Assembly: GCF_946408925.1 (NCBI RefSeq)
Contig: NZ_CAMJUE010000011.1
Coordinates: 1-44,157, forward strand
From: an uncultured Methanobrevibacter sp.
Lineage (GTDB): Archaea; Methanobacteriota; Methanobacteria; Methanobacteriales; Methanobacteriaceae
Length of the DNA stretch: 44,157 nt
Reading direction: 5' to 3'
Made by a program: the position numbers and the translations under genes. Under the pieces are notes generated by a model, which was not told the origin of the DNA, searched no databases, and saw only the letters and a program-made list of their open reading frames with translations. Of this stretch, positions 1 to 8,021 are shown in pieces (position 1 is the stretch's first letter; each line of letters opens with the position of its first letter).

Positions 1-2
1 AA

Positions 3-75
3 CCTTTAGGTTTAAGTTAAATGGAGTGATAAATAGAGTGAATAAACCTAAAGGCCGTTTAATTGAACTTTTATT
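3..75 (+). terminator. Inverted repeat with T-rich tail, possible terminator
   Basis: A perfect 12-bp inverted repeat (arms 3-14 and 43-54, CCTTTAGGTTTA and its complement) encloses 28 bases and is followed by a T-rich stretch. It would fit the terminator of a rightward gene ending left of the window. The long loop makes a DNA-binding site or the end of a mobile unit an alternative. Confidence 0.35.
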
Positions 76-121
76 TTATTTGCATTAGCATATAATATAT
101 TTAATTTTTTAGTATAAAAAG

Positions 122-480
122 CTATCTAAGTAATACTTTTTGGCAATTTTTGTAGTAATTTTTTACTTTTCTTAGAAGTATTTTTTCACTTGTTATCACT
201 AGATTTTCACTTGATTTTTTTTAATAATTTTTCTTGTATTGGCATTGCATTATTGTCTTTTTTATGGGGGTTTTGTTTTATTTTTTGATTAGTTTTAAAT
301 AATTTCTGTGGTGTTTTCTTTTTAAAGTTGGTGGTTTTGTTTTTAGTCTTTGTTGTGTTGTCTGTGTTTGGTGTGTGTTATGGATATTTGTGTTTGTCTT
401 TTTTGTTTGTGTGTATTTTTTGGATCTTTTGATTGTATACTTTTAAAGTATTTGATTATTTATTGAAGTATCATTTGTAT
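122..480. repeat. Long imperfect direct repeat, left copy
   Basis: This segment recurs at 2239-2566 in the same orientation. Alignment by eye shows long identical stretches (one of more than 30 bases at the block reading AATAATTTCTGTGGTGTTTT) broken by substitutions and two gaps of about 15-20 bases present only in this copy. The two copies flank the AAA ATPase gene. The minus strand reads Lys/Asn/Thr-rich in both, but such a reading is expected of any A-rich strand. Origin by segmental duplication or as ends of a mobile unit cannot be separated here. Confidence 0.85.
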
Positions 481-711
481 ACCTTTTTGTTAATATCTGG
501 GTAAATTTTCTGTTTTTTCATTTTGTGTGAATTTTTTTGATGTGTGAATGTCTTATTTTTAATGTGGTGGGTCGGTTTTCGTTATTTTTGGTGTTTGAAT
601 GGTTAATGTTGGTGTTTTTTCTTGTATGATGATTTAATGATGGATTTTAAAAATAGTGTAATTGTCTTTTAATAAAAAAATAAGAGGTTTTAGGTGATGG
701 ATGTAAGGTAT

Positions 712-831
712 TTATTTGACTGTTATTGTGTTTGTGTTTTTGAGTTTTCCATAACTTGTTTTGATTTTGTATTTTCCTTTTTTGAGGTTTTTGACCTTGA
801 TTTTAGCGATTCCTTTTTTTATTGGTTTTTT
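712..831 (-). pseudogene. C-terminal remnant of an adhesin-like Ig-repeat protein
   Basis: The minus strand is open for 39 codons ending at a TAA (712-714). It includes GIAKIKVKNLKKGKYKIKTS, which lines up with GIAKLNVKKLKVGKHKVIIT at the end of the 1330-residue surface protein in this window: the last beta strands of an Ig-like repeat ending, as there, in a short T-V-K tail. Upstream the frame meets a TGA (832-834) at an A7 tract; shifting frame there gives a more typical T-N-K-K lead-in, so a homopolymer slip is likely. No start or signal peptide remains. Confidence 0.6.
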
Positions 832-956
832 TCAAATTGGATAGGTTCATCCCATTCATAAATGCTTTTGTGATTTTGCACACTGTCGCACTTTCAAAAC
901 TTTTTAATATTTTATTAGATATATTGATATTTAGGAAAGATTTTTGGAGGAATAAA

Positions 957-2162
957 ATGATGAACTTTGATTTAAGCATTGATCGTGAAAGTCCATTTCA
1001 ACCAGGTAAGCCAGTTTCTCCGTATTTTTTTAAAGGAAGACATGCAAGCATTCAAAAGATTTTAAGATATTATAACAATGCCTGTAACTGTGATGTGCAG
1101 CATTTCTTTTTGACTGGAAAAAAAGGGATAGGTAAAACATCTCTTGCAGAATTTGTCAAGCAATATCTTGAAGACAATAAAAATGCTTTAGGTATTTATG
1201 TTTCCAATAAAGGTCAGCATTCTCTGGAAAATCTTGTAACTTCCATATTCGAAGCATTCCTGAATAATGTGGAAAAAGGATTTTTTGAAAGAAACTTTGA
1301 AGGGTTGTTTGGAAGCATTGAAAGCGTTGAATTCATGGGCACTAAAATCCGCTTCAAGCCGGATGAGGAGACATCAAGAGATTTGGTGGCCAGTTTTCAT
1401 TATATATTAAATGAGTTGATTAATGATGAGTTTGATGATTACGATTGTATCTTTTTGGTGATTGATGATATCAACGGATTGTCCCAACAGGAAGAATTTG
1501 TAAACTGGTATAAACGATTTGCAGACACAATTGAAGTTGACAGCTCATTTGACTTGCCGTTATATATTCTATTTGCAGGGTATCCGGAAAAATTCGACAA
1601 TCTTGTTTTGCAGGACTTGTCATTCGGCAGGATATTTCACCATGAGGAAATTAGCAGTCTTGAAAATACTGATGTTCGTGAATTTTTCATCAATGCATTT
1701 GATAGTGTGGGTATGAAATGTGAAGATGATGCGCTGGAACTGCTTGTTTTGTTTTCTCAAGGATCACCATTAATGATGCAGCATATTGGTGATGCGGTAT
1801 TTTGGAAATCAGATGGTGAAATCATAACAAAGGAAACTGCAACAATTGGAGTTTTGAATGCGGCTAATGAACTTGGAAGCAAACAGATACGTCCGGACTT
1901 AAATAGAATAGGATCTAAACATTACATTAATATTCTTTTGAAATTGGGCAAGCATCAGATTTACAGTTTTCAGAAATCTGAATTGGAGGAGTATTTGTCC
2001 GATGATGAAAAGGGTGTTTTAAGCAATTTCTTAGCAAAAATGATTAAAATCGGCATATTGAATTCAAAAGGTGTTAAAAACAGTGGGGAATATGAATTCA
2101 GCAATATTTTGTACTTCACATATTTCATGATTAAGGCAAATGAAGGTGAAGTTTTAACTTAA
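957..2162 (+). CDS. Archaeal AAA-type ATPase with C-terminal winged-helix-like region
   Basis: A 401-residue protein of the archaeal ATPase (AAA) type. Residues 54-62 are a Walker A loop (GKKGIGKTS) and 165-171 a Walker B strand (IFLVIDD). The C-terminal ~90 residues look like a winged helix with no catalytic motif, the usual build of these ATPases. The open frame extends to 822, but the start is placed at 957 because GGAGG lies at 946-950 and the extension overlaps antisense adhesin debris; ATG 960 is an equally good start. There is no membrane segment. It stands alone between two copies of a direct repeat in an accessory stretch, so a role in mobile-element or defence biology is possible but unproven. 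No partner nuclease is adjacent; the nearest one is at 3261. Confidence 0.8.
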   Translation: MMNFDLSIDRESPFQPGKPVSPYFFKGRHASIQKILRYYNNACNCDVQHFFLTGKKGIGKTSLAEFVKQYLEDNKNALGIYVSNKGQHSLENLVTSIFEAFLNNVEKGFFERNFEGLFGSIESVEFMGTKIRFKPDEETSRDLVASFHYILNELINDEFDDYDCIFLVIDDINGLSQQEEFVNWYKRFADTIEVDSSFDLPLYILFAGYPEKFDNLVLQDLSFGRIFHHEEISSLENTDVREFFINAFDSVGMKCEDDALELLVLFSQGSPLMMQHIGDAVFWKSDGEIITKETATIGVLNAANELGSKQIRPDLNRIGSKHYINILLKLGKHQIYSFQKSELEEYLSDDEKGVLSNFLAKMIKIGILNSKGVKNSGEYEFSNILYFTYFMIKANEGEVLT

Positions 2163-2238
2163 TAAAAAGTGTTTCTTGCATTAATTTTGATTTATACTAT
2201 TATTGGTGAGGTAGCAAAAGCATGATATATTTTGATAA

Positions 2239-2566
2239 GTGTCTAAGTATTACTAATTGACGATTTTTGTAGTAATTTTTAAATTTTCTCAGAGGTATTT
2301 TTTCACTTGTTATCACTTGATTTTTTTAATAATTTTTTTGTATGGGCATTGCATTAATGTCTTTTTTATGGTGTTTTGTTTTATTTTTTGATTAATTTTA
2401 AATAATTTCTGTGGTGTTTTCTTTTTAAAGTTATTTGTTTTGTTTTTAGTCTTTGCTATGTTGTCTGTGTTTGGAGTATACTGTGGATATTTGTGTTTGT
2501 CTTTTTTGGATCTTTTAACCGTATACTTTTAAATTATTTGATTATTTATTGTAGTATCATTTGTAT
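2239..2566. repeat. Long imperfect direct repeat, right copy
   Basis: Partner of the repeat at 122-480, same orientation, lacking two blocks of about 15-20 bases found in the left copy. Similarity stops close to 2566. It begins about 75 bases after the ATPase stop codon. Confidence 0.85.
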
Positions 2567-2601
2567 GTATTTTGCTTATTAATCAGTATAGGGTGCTAGA
2601 T

Positions 2602-2838
2602 TTATGCAAATGGAACTAGTGTTGATTGCTCTTCTTTTTTAATTTTCAGTGTTGTTTGTTTCTCAGTTTTTTCGCCCACTTCTTGATTTTCATTGGTTTC
2701 TTGCGGATCTGTTTTTTGGATTTTTGTTGTTTAATTGGTTATAAATCTATTTCCTTTGGCCAATTGAGGTGGTTTTGTTTTTATATCAAATCCTTGTTGT
2801 ATGACTAATGATGGTAATAATATACATAAATGGATGTT
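2602..2838 (-). pseudogene. Possible decayed reading frame
   Basis: The minus strand is open for 79 codons apart from one in-frame TAA at 2731-2733. It reads as a short hydrophobic segment (ILLPSLVI), then a Lys/Glu/Thr/Gln-rich tail such as TDPQETNENQEVGEKTEKQ, ending at TAA 2602-2604. The mixed acid/base make-up looks more protein-like than the A-rich repeat beside it, but there is no start codon and no family is recognised. It may be chance. Confidence 0.2.
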
Positions 2839-2945
2839 TTATCATTGAACTTTGTTATATGGTGGATTTCAGTTATGATTAATGCATATTTACCGATGTT
2901 AATCCATAAATTACTCTAGAAATTGGGATAATTATAGAATTTTAA

Positions 2946-3001
2946 GAAAAATAATAATAAAATGGGGGTTGTTTACAACTCAAAAATCTGGTACTCTATA
3001 T
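2946..3001. repeat. Short imperfect direct repeat, left copy
   Basis: About 55 bases resembling 4374-4426 in the same orientation, with an exact 14-base core CAACTCAAAAATCT. The pair brackets the nuclease-like gene at 3261-4256. Confidence 0.65.
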
Positions 3002-3260
3002 CAATTAATAATTTTCATTTTAAAAGGCTTTGAAATCATAAGTTACAACACAAATGTATATTAAGCACTGACAGATTCCATTTACAGTTTAAATGACAAG
3101 CTTCATCAAAAATAAATACTTTTGTGTTTTTGTGCTTTTGCACGGAGTAACACTTGAAAAACTTATATATCAATTGAAAATCATAATGTCATATGCAACT
3201 AAAAAACAGGATTTTTAAATTTTTAGTTTCAATTAAACTATCTCATTGGAGGACATAACA

Positions 3261-4256
3261 ATGACGGCTAAATCAAAAAATAACGAGCATATAAAAATAA
3301 TACCTCAACCCTTCAATTACTCATTTACATTAATGTTTGAGGAATATCCTGAGCAATTTATTGAGGTTTTAAAAGCACCGGGAAAATTTGTTAAAAAGGC
3401 AAATACACAGGTCAAATTACCTGACGGCAAAACTGGCGAAATGGACTGTCCGTATATTGCAGACCCAGATTACAAAACATTATTTGAAAGAGTAATAGTC
3501 ATAATGGAACATCAAAGACTGGCAGTCACCCTTCCAAAAAATATAATGATTTCCAATTATGCAATACAAGGTGTTGCCGATGAAAAACTTCCTTTTTATG
3601 CGCTAGTAGCCTCTCATATTGAATCATCAAAACACCATAGTGAATATGACAGAACCGCCAGTTTTATAATCCGTTTACAATTTTTAGACCTTGGAGAAAG
3701 AGACAATTGGGAAAGATTAAATAGTGTAAGGAACAAATTAAAATTCAACAAAAAACTCAGTGTTAAAGCTGGTTTAAATCTAGGAATAGCAGCAGTTTTT
3801 GCTCCAGAACACTGTGCAAAGGAACGCACTCGTGAAGCACTACATTATTACCAAGAATCAGAAATTGCCTCCAAAAAACTGGAATACGTATTATATTCCG
3901 TATTAAACTGCATGATTGATGCATATTTTGATGAAGAAAAAGAATACCAAAGGATGATAAAAATGTTAAAAGAAAAAACAAGTCCGCAAACAAAAGAAAA
4001 ATACGCAATGGAAATAAGACAAGAAAAAAGACTAAAACAAGCATACTCAGAAATAGATGAAATAACAATAGAAAGAGATAATGCAACTGCAGAAAGAGAT
4101 GATGCAATTGCAAAAAATGATCAAATTACTGCAGAAAGAGATGAGGCCTACGAATTCATCAGAAACATAATGCCTGAATTTGAAGACAGCGCTGATGAAG
4201 GAATCAAAAAGAAAATAATTCATTTTAAAAGGATATTACAAAACAGTAATGCATGA
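3261..4256 (+). CDS. PD-(D/E)XK nuclease-like protein (Rpn/transposase-associated type)
   Basis: A 331-residue protein whose first third resembles Rpn-type PD-(D/E)XK nucleases: an acidic residue in G-E-M-D-C-P, a spacer, then the strand VIVIMEHQR, where E-x-Q takes the place of the usual E/D-x-K, as in many members. Then follow a helical middle and a Lys/Glu-rich C-terminal coiled coil carrying three imperfect repeats of E-R-D-x-A (about residues 270-300). ATG 3261 is preferred over TTG 3246 because GGAGG at 3248-3252 is then well spaced. Rpn proteins elsewhere promote RecA-independent recombination; that role here is inference. It is bracketed by a short direct repeat (2946-3001, 4374-4426). 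A second, broken gene of the same general type lies at 22658-23522. Confidence 0.6.
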   Translation: MTAKSKNNEHIKIIPQPFNYSFTLMFEEYPEQFIEVLKAPGKFVKKANTQVKLPDGKTGEMDCPYIADPDYKTLFERVIVIMEHQRLAVTLPKNIMISNYAIQGVADEKLPFYALVASHIESSKHHSEYDRTASFIIRLQFLDLGERDNWERLNSVRNKLKFNKKLSVKAGLNLGIAAVFAPEHCAKERTREALHYYQESEIASKKLEYVLYSVLNCMIDAYFDEEKEYQRMIKMLKEKTSPQTKEKYAMEIRQEKRLKQAYSEIDEITIERDNATAERDDAIAKNDQITAERDEAYEFIRNIMPEFEDSADEGIKKKIIHFKRILQNSNA

Positions 4257-4600
4257 TTCATACATTATTGTCTAATATTCTCTTATACTTTAAAAACAAC
4301 ACATTTAAACTTTATAATAACTTCACCCATAACCCTCAAACTATATTCTGGATTTACATTAATTCTCAAACCAGAAAAATAATAACAAGGGGATGGTTGT
4401 GCAACTCAAAAATCTAGCATCTATATGTTTTTCATTATTTTTTAAAAATTTGCTCATAATCTGGTCTGTTGAATTATTGATTTATTGATTAATTTAACAA
4501 GTACTTTTTTTATTAAATATTATTTTTATAAGGGCAATAATTAATTATTTTTCATCAAGCTTTAAAAATCATATTTTCACACAAGTTGATATATACTTTT
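4257..4600. other. Spacer between convergent nuclease-like gene and fibrillarin gene
   Basis: 344 bases without a gene, holding the right copy of the short direct repeat (4374-4426). Downstream of the fibrillarin stop, 4584-4619 carries a 6-bp inverted repeat (AGTTGA/TCAACT) around T- and A-runs that could end transcription from both sides. Nothing else is recognised. Confidence 0.6.
4374..4426. repeat. Short imperfect direct repeat, right copy
   Basis: Partner of 2946-3001; it shares the core CAACTCAAAAATCT and similar flanks, and lies about 120 bases after the nuclease-like gene's stop codon. Confidence 0.65.
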
Positions 4601-5242
4601 TTAAAAATTTTTCTCAACTAAAAAAGCAATATGGTCTTTTTCGTAAGGTTCCAGCTTTGTTTTTTCAATAATCTTAAAACCTTTTTCCTTCAGTTTATGT
4701 TCCTGTTCCTTAAAAATCTTTTTAGGCTTTTGAACAACATCAATACTTCTTGCTTTAATCATTAAAAGACCAATTCCATCATTTGTTGAAAACAGATTCA
4801 TATTTCTCATAAATAATTCGGTCTGTGTAGGCTGGGCAACATCGCAGTACACCAAATCTGATTTTTCAACAAGGTTCAGATATCCTTTTGGTTTGGTAGC
4901 ATCACCTAAAATCGGAGCGATATTTTTTCTTTGACGTGAAAGCTGAACCAGTTTTTTGGCGGTGGTCGGTGAAAACTCAACGGCATAAATCCGTCCGCTT
5001 GTTGCAATGTCTGAAATGTGTGAAACTGTTGTTCCGGTTGAAGCACCAAGATATAACACTTTTGAGGCATCATGAATTTCTAAATTTTTCAAACCATTTA
5101 AAAGGGCAGCTGCCAATTTGGAGCGTCTGGGATTCCAAATCCTATATTCTTCATCTTCCATAATCAAATCTTCGCCATAAACAGACACTCCGGGTGTTAA
5201 ATTTCGTGTTGCAATGTTTCCATCTTTTAAATAAACTTTCAT
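4601..5242 (-). CDS. flpA: Fibrillarin-like rRNA/tRNA 2'-O-methyltransferase
   Basis: 213 residues, the normal size of archaeal fibrillarin (no eukaryotic Gly/Arg-rich N-terminus). It is the catalytic subunit of the box C/D RNP and puts 2'-O-methyl groups on rRNA and tRNA from S-adenosylmethionine. The SAM-binding loop is VLYLGASTGTTVSHISDI (about residues 63-80), followed by the acidic strand end of IYAVEFSP and a later DLVYCDVAQP strand. Its start is 3 bases after the nop5 stop, and its GGAGGT ribosome site lies inside the 3' end of nop5, so the two are one transcript and probably translationally coupled. It partners with Nop5 next door and with L7Ae, which is not in the window. Confidence 0.95.
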   Translation of the reverse strand: MKVYLKDGNIATRNLTPGVSVYGEDLIMEDEEYRIWNPRRSKLAAALLNGLKNLEIHDASKVLYLGASTGTTVSHISDIATSGRIYAVEFSPTTAKKLVQLSRQRKNIAPILGDATKPKGYLNLVEKSDLVYCDVAQPTQTELFMRNMNLFSTNDGIGLLMIKARSIDVVQKPKKIFKEQEHKLKEKGFKIIEKTKLEPYEKDHIAFLVEKNF

Positions 5243-5245
5243 GCT

Positions 5246-6403
5246 TTACCTCCTTTTCCTTTTCTTTTTCCTTTTACCTTTTTGCCTTTTGGATTTTGTT
5301 TTGCTTTTCTCTTCTTTTCTTCTTTTAGTGGTTTTTGTTGGAAAAGGATTATTTTTTTCTATTTCCTCAACTTTGGCTTTGAAATCATCTTCAAGTGTTT
5401 CATCAAGAGTTTTTGTAAAGACGTCCCGTCTCACTGCAAGTGAAATTTTGCCTGCAAGCATTCTGGCGATTTTTCCACGATTCCACCATTTTGATCCCCG
5501 AACTTGAGGGTGTTGATATATCAAACCGTATTTTGGCGGACGGTCTCCACTTTTCAGGTGTCTAAACAATGCCTTTTCAGCACCCATAATCTGCACGGTA
5601 CTTGAAGGATACATTGCAAGTCTTTTAATTCCTCCTGCATGTGAAATCAGTTTGGCTCCTAATGTGGATCCAACCAGCAGTCTCAAATTAGGTGCAATGC
5701 TTTCCATTTTGCTGTCAATGTAGTCTTCAATATTTTTTCGGGATTGCTGCAGCTCATAGATTGATTTTGCATAATTGTTCATAATTTTCAGGTCATCCGG
5801 ATTTATGTCTTCTTCCAGATCAATTATATCTTGTGGAAATGCCTCAGGTTTTGCTTTTAGGATTTCTTCTTTTGTCTTGTTTTGGGAAATCAATCTGATG
5901 TATGTTTCATTGTTTTTGATATTGTCCATTTCCGGGAAATATAATGCATACCATTCACGGATGCGTTCGATTAACTTGGATATTGCCTCATCAATTTCAT
6001 CAATCGAATTTATTGCCTGAATCAGATGCTTATCTTCACTGGCGGATTCTTTTTTAATTTTATATATTGCAAAATTCTGATAGATGCTGCTTAAATTTTC
6101 ATCATCTAAATCAAACTTGTCATAATGGCTTCTTAAGTACTCTCCGCCCTGATTTGGATTTTTGATGGTAATTTTATCATTGCCGTAATCGGAAAGTCTT
6201 TTATTTGATTCAATGATTATCTCATCATATTCGCTTGAAACATCATTAATAATTTCTGATTCTTCCAAAACAATTTGTTTATCATTAATTTCAGCTAATC
6301 TGTTTATTATTTCATTTTCAGGAAATAATCTTTTACAAATCAGTTCATTTTCACTGTTAAAAGCAAAAAATCCTTTAACACAATACGTTATATAGCATTC
6401 CAT
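5246..6403 (-). CDS. nop5: Nop5/Nop56-family box C/D RNP core protein
   Basis: 385 residues. It is the scaffold of the archaeal box C/D RNP, bridging fibrillarin and the L7Ae-guide RNA complex. Visible parts are an N-terminal fibrillarin-binding domain, a helical coiled-coil middle (about 120-230), and the NOP domain with ASSTVQIMGAEKALFRHLK-type sequence (here YPSSTVQIMGAEKALFRHLK), followed by PKYGLIYQHP. The C-terminal 30 residues are almost all Lys/Arg (a disordered basic tail, common in archaeal Nop5). ATG 6401-6403 is the first in frame. It is the first gene of the nop5-flpA operon. Confidence 0.95.
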   Translation of the reverse strand: MECYITYCVKGFFAFNSENELICKRLFPENEIINRLAEINDKQIVLEESEIINDVSSEYDEIIIESNKRLSDYGNDKITIKNPNQGGEYLRSHYDKFDLDDENLSSIYQNFAIYKIKKESASEDKHLIQAINSIDEIDEAISKLIERIREWYALYFPEMDNIKNNETYIRLISQNKTKEEILKAKPEAFPQDIIDLEEDINPDDLKIMNNYAKSIYELQQSRKNIEDYIDSKMESIAPNLRLLVGSTLGAKLISHAGGIKRLAMYPSSTVQIMGAEKALFRHLKSGDRPPKYGLIYQHPQVRGSKWWNRGKIARMLAGKISLAVRRDVFTKTLDETLEDDFKAKVEEIEKNNPFPTKTTKRRKEEKSKTKSKRQKGKRKKKRKRR

Positions 6404-6551
6404 AAGATAAGTTATTCATTTTATTTCTAATAAGTATTTTCAATTTTTCCAATTTTGAACCAATTTGGTGTTCAAATTAATATTTCAATGTTTGCAGAGG
6501 TTATTTATTTTTTAAAAGTATTTTTAATAGAAAATTTATAATTATTATCAT

Positions 6552-7091
6552 ATGTCAAAACAAAGTTTTAGAGATTTGAAAAACGAAATTGAACTTAAAA
6601 ATGCCGAAATCGATGAGCTGTCAATGGAGTTGGATGCAAAAAATGAGGAAATTAACAAGTTAAAGCTATACTCAACCAAGCTCAAATACGAAAAGAAAAA
6701 TTTGGAAGACCGGATTGACACAAAAATAGATTATGATAAGGCAAGAATTAAGGAACTTGATGATTTATCTGAAAAAATCCATGAAAAAGATGCCATAATA
6801 GAGGATAAGCAGGATCAGGTCAGATATCTGAGGTCTTTAATCGATGATTATAAGGTTCAAATAAAATCAAATTCCGAAGAGCTTGAAATACAGCTTAGAA
6901 AAATCTCTAAAACATATGAGGATTTACTGTCTCAAAAGGATTTGATAATTGAAAAGCAGGATGAGATGATTAAAAATCTTACAAAAGCTAATGAGGAAAT
7001 TGTAAAGGCTAATAAGGCCAATATCATTAGTTTAAAATTGCAGAATGATAAATATCAGGAAATCATTGATAAATTTACAAAAACTAGTTAA
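6552..7091 (+). CDS. Coiled-coil protein of unknown function
   Basis: 179 residues, nearly all predicted coiled coil: heptad-like Lys/Glu/Leu/Ile sequence runs from about residue 5 to 170 without proline or glycine. There is no signal peptide, membrane segment or enzyme motif. No clear ribosome site precedes ATG 6552, and an AT-rich TATA-like stretch lies just upstream, so the message may have a very short leader. It sits 24 bases before pyrD on the same strand. No family is recognised; a structural or partner-binding role is all that can be said. Confidence 0.7.
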   Translation: MSKQSFRDLKNEIELKNAEIDELSMELDAKNEEINKLKLYSTKLKYEKKNLEDRIDTKIDYDKARIKELDDLSEKIHEKDAIIEDKQDQVRYLRSLIDDYKVQIKSNSEELEIQLRKISKTYEDLLSQKDLIIEKQDEMIKNLTKANEEIVKANKANIISLKLQNDKYQEIIDKFTKTS

Positions 7092-7115
7092 ATAATTAAT
7101 TACAAAGTTGATATC

Positions 7116-8021
7116 ATGTTGAAAACAAATGTTTGTGGTGTGGAATTTCAAAATCCATTGATGCTGGCTGCTGGAATTATGGGAAGCAATGCATCATCAA
7201 TGAATTGGATTTTAAAATCTGGTGCCGGAGGGGTTGTATCAAAATCTTTTTCCCTAAATCCTCATCCGGGATATGTAAACCCAACAACAGTTGCTGTTGA
7301 TGGCGGAATTATAAATGCAATAGGATTATCAAATCCTGGCGTTGAAAACTTCAAGGAAGAACTGAAGAAAATTGACCGTGAAGGCAATGTGGTTATAGCA
7401 TCAATTTATGGTGCAACTCCCGATGAGTTTTCCACATTGGTCGGTGAGGTTCAGGAACTTGTTGACATGATTGAATTGAATATTTCATGTCCTCATGCAA
7501 TGGACGGATACGGTGCCTCCATAGGTCAGAGCTGTGATTTGTCACACGCTATCGTTTCAGCTTCAAAGGATGCAAGTGATGTTCCAATCATTGCAAAATT
7601 GACACCCAATGTAACTGACATAACTGAAATCGCCAAAACCTGTGAAGATGCCGGTGCCGATTGTTTGTCTTTAATCAACACTTTAGGTCCGGGAATGAAG
7701 ATCAATATCGATGTGGCTCGTCCGGTTTTGTCAAACAAATTTGGCGGAATGAGCGGCAAGGCCATAAAACCGATTGCAATAAGAAATGTCTATTCAGTTT
7801 ATGAATCCGTTGACATTCCATTAATAGGTGTCGGAGGAATATATTCCTATGAAGACGTTGTTGAATTCATATTTGCCGGTGCACGGGCTGTTCAAATAGG
7901 AACTGCAATCATGGATGAAGGTGTTGAAGTATTTGGTAAAATTAACACTGGTTTGGAAGAATTCATGAACGAAAAAGGTTATAATTCAATTGATGAAATG
8001 GTGGGGATTGCGCATGATTAA
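7116..8021 (+). CDS. pyrD: Dihydroorotate dehydrogenase, class 1B catalytic subunit
   Basis: 301 residues. It oxidises dihydroorotate to orotate in pyrimidine synthesis, using FMN. The N-terminus (GVEFQNPLMLAAGIMG), the active-site segment ELNISCPHA with Cys125 as catalytic base (class 1 enzymes of the 1B type use Cys), and the C-terminal phosphate-binding loop (IGVGGIYSYEDVVEFIFAGA) are all present. Its last 8 bases overlap the start of pyrK, which supplies the electron outlet to NAD, so the two form the PyrDK heteromer. Confidence 0.95.
   Translation: MLKTNVCGVEFQNPLMLAAGIMGSNASSMNWILKSGAGGVVSKSFSLNPHPGYVNPTTVAVDGGIINAIGLSNPGVENFKEELKKIDREGNVVIASIYGATPDEFSTLVGEVQELVDMIELNISCPHAMDGYGASIGQSCDLSHAIVSASKDASDVPIIAKLTPNVTDITEIAKTCEDAGADCLSLINTLGPGMKINIDVARPVLSNKFGGMSGKAIKPIAIRNVYSVYESVDIPLIGVGGIYSYEDVVEFIFAGARAVQIGTAIMDEGVEVFGKINTGLEEFMNEKGYNSIDEMVGIAHD

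Larger units (their letters stand above)
55..956. other. T-rich spacer left of the ATPase gene, with repeat copy and gene debris
   Basis: About 900 bases without an intact gene; the + strand is strongly T-rich. It holds the left copy of a long direct repeat (122-480) and, on the minus strand, the C-terminal remnant of an Ig-repeat surface protein (712-831). The stretch 481-711 shows nothing recognisable. The end (about 832-956) must hold the ATPase promoter and a GGAGG ribosome site at 946-950. Confidence 0.7.
2163..3260. other. T-rich spacer between ATPase and nuclease-like gene
   Basis: About 1.1 kb without an intact gene. It contains the right copy of the long direct repeat (2239-2566), a possible decayed minus-strand reading frame (2602-2838), and the left copy of a short repeat (2946-3001). 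The promoter for the gene at 3261 is probably the TATA-like CTTATATAT at 3162-3170, with GGAGG at 3248-3252. Confidence 0.7.

Noticed and set aside
122-480. Lys/Asn/Thr-rich minus-strand reading in the long repeat as a real protein tail
   Set aside because: Any A-rich strand reads this way and is poor in stops; there is no start, and the other repeat copy is out of frame. Kept only as a repeat.
822-956. 45-codon N-terminal extension of the ATPase
   Set aside because: It starts without a ribosome site and overlaps adhesin debris on the other strand; the GGAGG at 946-950 supports the start at 957.
2946-4426. CRISPR-like repeats near the nuclease gene
   Set aside because: There are only two copies, about 1.4 kb apart, with no spacer array and no cas genes.
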